A DNA stretch of 10,000 nt from Acropora yongei (lineage: Eukaryota; Cnidaria; Anthozoa; Scleractinia; Acroporidae). Positions 7,876-10,000 of the stretch are shown here, one piece after another. Where the stretch lies: assembly GCA_014634225.1 (NCBI GenBank), contig BLFN01000891.1, positions 1,217,475-1,227,474 of the forward strand, read 5' to 3'. The position numbers and the translations under genes are program-made. Positions within the stretch are counted from its first letter, which is position 1. The number at the start of each line of letters is the position of its first letter. The notes under the pieces are model-generated. The model was not told where the DNA came from and ran no database searches. It worked only from the letters and a program-made list of their open reading frames with translations.

Positions 7876-8195
7876 TTTCTTTTTATTTGGCCCCCTCTGG
7901 GTTTTGATCTCTGGGCTCAAACCCAAGGAGCTCTATTCGAGATCCGCGCGTACGTTAAGCAAATTTGAGGCCCAATCAGAAGCGATATCAGAAAAAAAGA
8001 AAAAAACAAAACAGGCTAGACTCTCCTTGAAAGTGACTAACAAAGGGCCAACATAACCACATTACCCCCACAAAGGATCTACATAACATGACTGAAAACG
8101 CCAAATGAAAATATATCGTTACGGTAACTTCTCGCACAAAAGTTGCAAATTATATTTCCTCTTATATCACCAGGAGAAACCGTGGGTCATCTCGA
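7261..8195. other. No gene recognised
   Basis: Contains a T-rich tract and an exon-like interval (7469-7523, ttctag before and acag/gtcttg at its end) at the place corresponding to 486-549 in the other unit. Sequence similarity between the two intervals is weak. Confidence 0.5.
7789..7878 (+). repeat. T-rich tract with (GTTTT)n
   Basis: T runs broken by G and C, with five GTTTT units at 7849-7873 and a poly-T run to 7878. The open frame across it (7742-8056) is an artefact of TTT codons and the absence of stops in T-rich sequence. Confidence 0.9.
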
Positions 8196-8262
8196 TCTGC
8201 TTTACATTGCCTCAGAAGTCGTGCAAGCTAACACTCACTGAGGCTGATCTAGCGACTTCGGA
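8196..8262. repeat. Partial fourth copy of the R-segment start
   Basis: The stretch gctttacattgcctcagaag through ctgatctagcgactt aligns with the beginning of R2 (8380-8442) at roughly 70 percent by eye, about 184 bases upstream. It shares the cctca(c/g)a-g, caagcta and tcact(g/t)aggc blocks. It indicates a small local duplication in front of R2. Confidence 0.6.
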
Positions 8263-8379
8263 AAAGACACACACAAGAGAAACTCAACTTTTCTTGAACG
8301 CAGCTCGCAAAGCGGTTACATCGTAAATTCCCAGACAAAGAGAATAATTTTACCAAGTGAAAACTTGTGCTACCTGAAT

Positions 8380-8690
8380 GCGATTTATATTCCCTCACAG
8401 GCCCATCAAGCTAGCTCTCACTTAGGCCGGCCACGCGACCAGGTGATCAGGCAGACGGCAGACTCACCAGCACTACTCTGTGAACAGTGAGTTGGATCCT
8501 ATAGTTTAGTAGCAATGGACACTGAATGGTCGCCTATTTGGATAAATAGACCATTTAATCGGTCTTATATGACAAGGCAAAGCTATCAAACCAATTGTAG
8601 ACAATAATGCAAGGGAAGCATCATCTCTTTACGAGTTAGTTAATTAGTCAAGTGAGTGTTTATCCAAGGTTCAATCTTTATATCAACACA
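8380..8690 (-). repeat. 3' flank of the GPCR unit, copy R2 (decayed)
   Basis: This is the third copy of the segment also present at 1451 and 9150. It starts with ttatattccctcacaggccc (compare ttacatttcctcagaggtcc at 9157) and shares an 18-base block with R1 at 8480-8497. It keeps the hairpin (8525-8555) and the aaggttcaat block at 8666-8675. The AATAAA equivalent is mutated (cttatatgac near 8564). Alignment fades after about 8690 and no receptor sequence follows, so this is an extra, gene-less copy lying next to the R3 unit. Confidence 0.7.
8525..8555. repeat. Hairpin inside R2
   Basis: aatggtc (8525-8531) and tattt (8535-8539) pair with aaata (8544-8548) and gaccatt (8549-8555). This gives twelve paired bases with a three-base gcc bulge and a four-base ggat loop. 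The same alignment column forms inverted repeats in R1 and R3. Confidence 0.75.
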
Positions 8691-8835
8691 ACTACTAGTT
8701 ACAGCAACTTGAGAGGGTCTATTCCAAAGGATTTCTTAATGTTACAACGGAGGGGAAGAAACCAAAGAACTAGAAGAAGCCTTAACCAAGTGGCTGATAA
8801 CAGTTGTCATAACTAGCCTGATAAATAATTTGGTT

Positions 8836-8852
8836 GGATTTGGATTTGGATT
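8836..8852 (+). repeat. (GGATTT)n short tandem repeat
   Basis: Nearly three perfect hexamer units. Confidence 0.85.
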
Positions 8853-8948
8853 CGCATAACTTACAACGTGCACCGATTTCCACTGATTTGCACGCTTCAG
8901 CATTCTGATAGCAAACATCTTTTTGGGAGTTCATTACTTACTCTAATT

Positions 8949-9001
8949 GTTCCTTTTTTTCTACTTGATATTTTTTTTATTCTTTTTTTTTTTAGTTTTT
9001 T
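8949..9001 (+). repeat. T-rich tract
   Basis: Several runs of seven to twelve Ts separated by short A/C/G interruptions. The 70-codon frame over it is low complexity and is rejected as a gene. Confidence 0.85.
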
Positions 9002-9149
9002 TGCACGAAAACAAAAAAAAGCTGGCCCTCAGTGGATTATGATTTGGGTGTTTTGTGCTTCCTTGTTTGACGACTTTTAAAAACAAGCATTGATGTACGC
9101 TAATTTCCGAATTTGGATTTTTTCAATTCTTAAAATAGTGTCACTTCAA

Positions 9150-9710
9150 TATATAATTTACATTTCCTCAGAGGTCCATTACAGGCAATCTGGACCGGAA
9201 GAAGGAGGACATCTCAGCACCAATCAGTGTGTTGAATTCCACCGAATTTAGCAATAAGGTAAACTGATTGGTCCCTTTTAGATAAATTTATCAATTTTGT
9301 TTTATTGCTATCATCCGACAAAACTGAAATCTAAAACAAATTGGTGGTAACATTGCAATGCATCATTCTCTCTTCATAGGTTAGTTCAGATAGTTTAGTT
9401 CCAAGTAATTGCTTATCCGTGGTTCAACCCTCTCAGATAAAAGTTTAGTCACCTTATCCAATCCAACCAGGTCATCCAGCCGTCCACGGTTATCACATTT
9501 AGTATGTTGGATTTAACTGGGAGAAATTTTTTAAGCGATGTTCGGTCTCGATCGGGAATTCTGACGCATAATTTAAGCATAAAGTGCAGTTAATTTTTTT
9601 CTAATATTTTGAACTTGATCATGTTACATTCCTTTGCTCAAGATATTACCTAAGACAACGATAAAGGCCATTTAGAATAGACAGAGGTAGTACGTCCTGC
9701 ATTCTAAATT
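9150..9710 (-). repeat. 3' flank of the GPCR unit, copy R3
   Basis: This is the region immediately after the receptor stop codon. It contains a minus-strand AATAAA (plus-strand tttatt at 9301-9306), which would give a 3' UTR of roughly 400 bases. The whole segment aligns with 1451-1972, and its left part with 8380-8690. Shared anchors are the cattctctct...ataggtt block near 9364, the ccgtggttcaa block at 9417-9426, a catcc...ccaatcca stretch, and ttgctcaaga at 9634. Homology extends about 150 bases beyond the poly(A) signal, so the copies arose by genomic duplication, not by retroposition of an mRNA. Confidence 0.78.
9301..9306 (-). promoter_or_regulatory. Candidate poly(A) signal of the right-edge GPCR
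   Basis: AATAAA on the minus strand lies 405 bases after the stop codon. It is the only one whose position is shared with R1 (1604-1609). Confidence 0.5.
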
Positions 9711-9787
9711 TTACCTCTCGTTAAGGGGGAAAACCTGAGCGGGCTGCGGCTGCCATCTACAGCCCAAGAAAGAAAAGAGAGCTCTTT

Positions 9788-9824
<37 letters not shown>

Positions 9825-10000
9825 TAGAAAAGAGTTTGCAAAAACTGGAACGATGACAGATAAACGTAATCGAAACCATGCTTGAAAGGGAAGGGTTATG
9901 ACCGGGTGAAATGACGATAAATGAAGAATCCCGAAAATAACGTCAAGCAGCGTTAGCAGTAAGGATACAACTGTAACAATGAACAGTGTTTTGCTCAGTT
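9711..10000 (-). CDS. Rhodopsin-like (class A) GPCR, C-terminal part, 5' end outside window
   Basis: The minus strand is open from the window edge to a TAA at 9711-9713; the complete codons (9998 down) give 95 residues and no start is visible. Residues 3-27 form a hydrophobic helix beginning KTLFIVTVVSLL, the usual end of intracellular loop 3 plus TM6. Residues 46-65 are TM7 with the NPxxY motif as NPVLY (residues 59-63, bases 9810-9824). A helix-8-like stretch RVPEFKRALF follows, then a cysteine (residue 80) that could be palmitoylated and a short tail. This establishes a seven-helix plasma-membrane receptor that signals through G proteins; the ligand cannot be told. TM6 is odd: where the family has W-x-P (6.48-6.50) this copy reads T-L-L. 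The reading frame is intact over the visible part, so a functional gene is likely but unproven. No intron is seen. The style resembles the large single-exon cnidarian receptor families (adenosine/amine/melatonin-like), which is inference. Confidence 0.86.

Larger units (their letters stand above)
8691..9149. other. No gene recognised
   Basis: This is spacer between R2 and R3. It holds the (GGATTT)n and T-rich tracts and no receptor sequence, although two adjacent 3' flanks would predict a receptor copy here. That copy has been deleted. Confidence 0.55.

Noticed and set aside
7742..8056. 104-codon frame with an apparent membrane segment
   Set aside because: The hydrophobic part is poly-TTT/TTG from a (GTTTT)n tract, not a real helix.
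1..10000. CRISPR arrays, bacterial operons, prophage or rRNA genes
   Set aside because: There are no regularly spaced direct repeats, dense long frames or rRNA signatures; the sequence is animal-like.

Overview
This window looks like an AT-rich animal genome, most probably an anthozoan cnidarian and perhaps a stony coral. The supports are an intron-less class A GPCR 3' end, unit-wise duplicated flanks typical of the large cnidarian GPCR clusters, and short inverted-repeat elements and a LINE tail that resemble coral repeats I remember. No database was searched, so the organism call is an inference. There is no bacterial gene organisation, and almost every short open frame here is noise in AT-rich DNA.

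Only one confident coding region is present: the last 95 codons (TM6, TM7 and a short tail) of a rhodopsin-like GPCR on the minus strand at the right edge (9711-9998, continuing past 10000). A second GPCR copy on the same strand at about 5735-6012 is dead. It keeps a recognisable TM6 and a decayed TM7, with two stops before TM6 and a frame change between the two helices.

Most of the rest reads as debris of the same tandem array. The 3' flank of the right-edge receptor (9150-9710) has diverged copies at 1451-1972 and 8380-8690, plus a short extra piece at 8196-8262. A probable 5'-flank segment occurs at 145-272 and 7090-7260. Another segment recurs at 3910-4450 and 5265-5760, the second copy running into the dead receptor. 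A shorter motif occurs at 2980-3095, 3185-3320, about 4229-4290 and about 5480-5570. Read right to left, the order is receptor, 3' flank, 5' flank, dead receptor, expanded and scrambled 3' region, 3' flank, 5' flank. This fits at least two complete ancestral units.

Mobile DNA has inserted into this framework: a 102-bp TTAA-bounded piggyBac-like MITE (4455-4556), one full and one truncated copy of a second inverted-repeat element (4871-5220 and 4598-4800), and a 5'-truncated LINE 3' end with a (TTA)n tail (1077-1363). Simple repeats and T-rich tracts fill much of the remainder. Long stretches (273-1050, 1973-2880, 6013-7089, 7261-8195, 8691-9149) hold no gene I can support.
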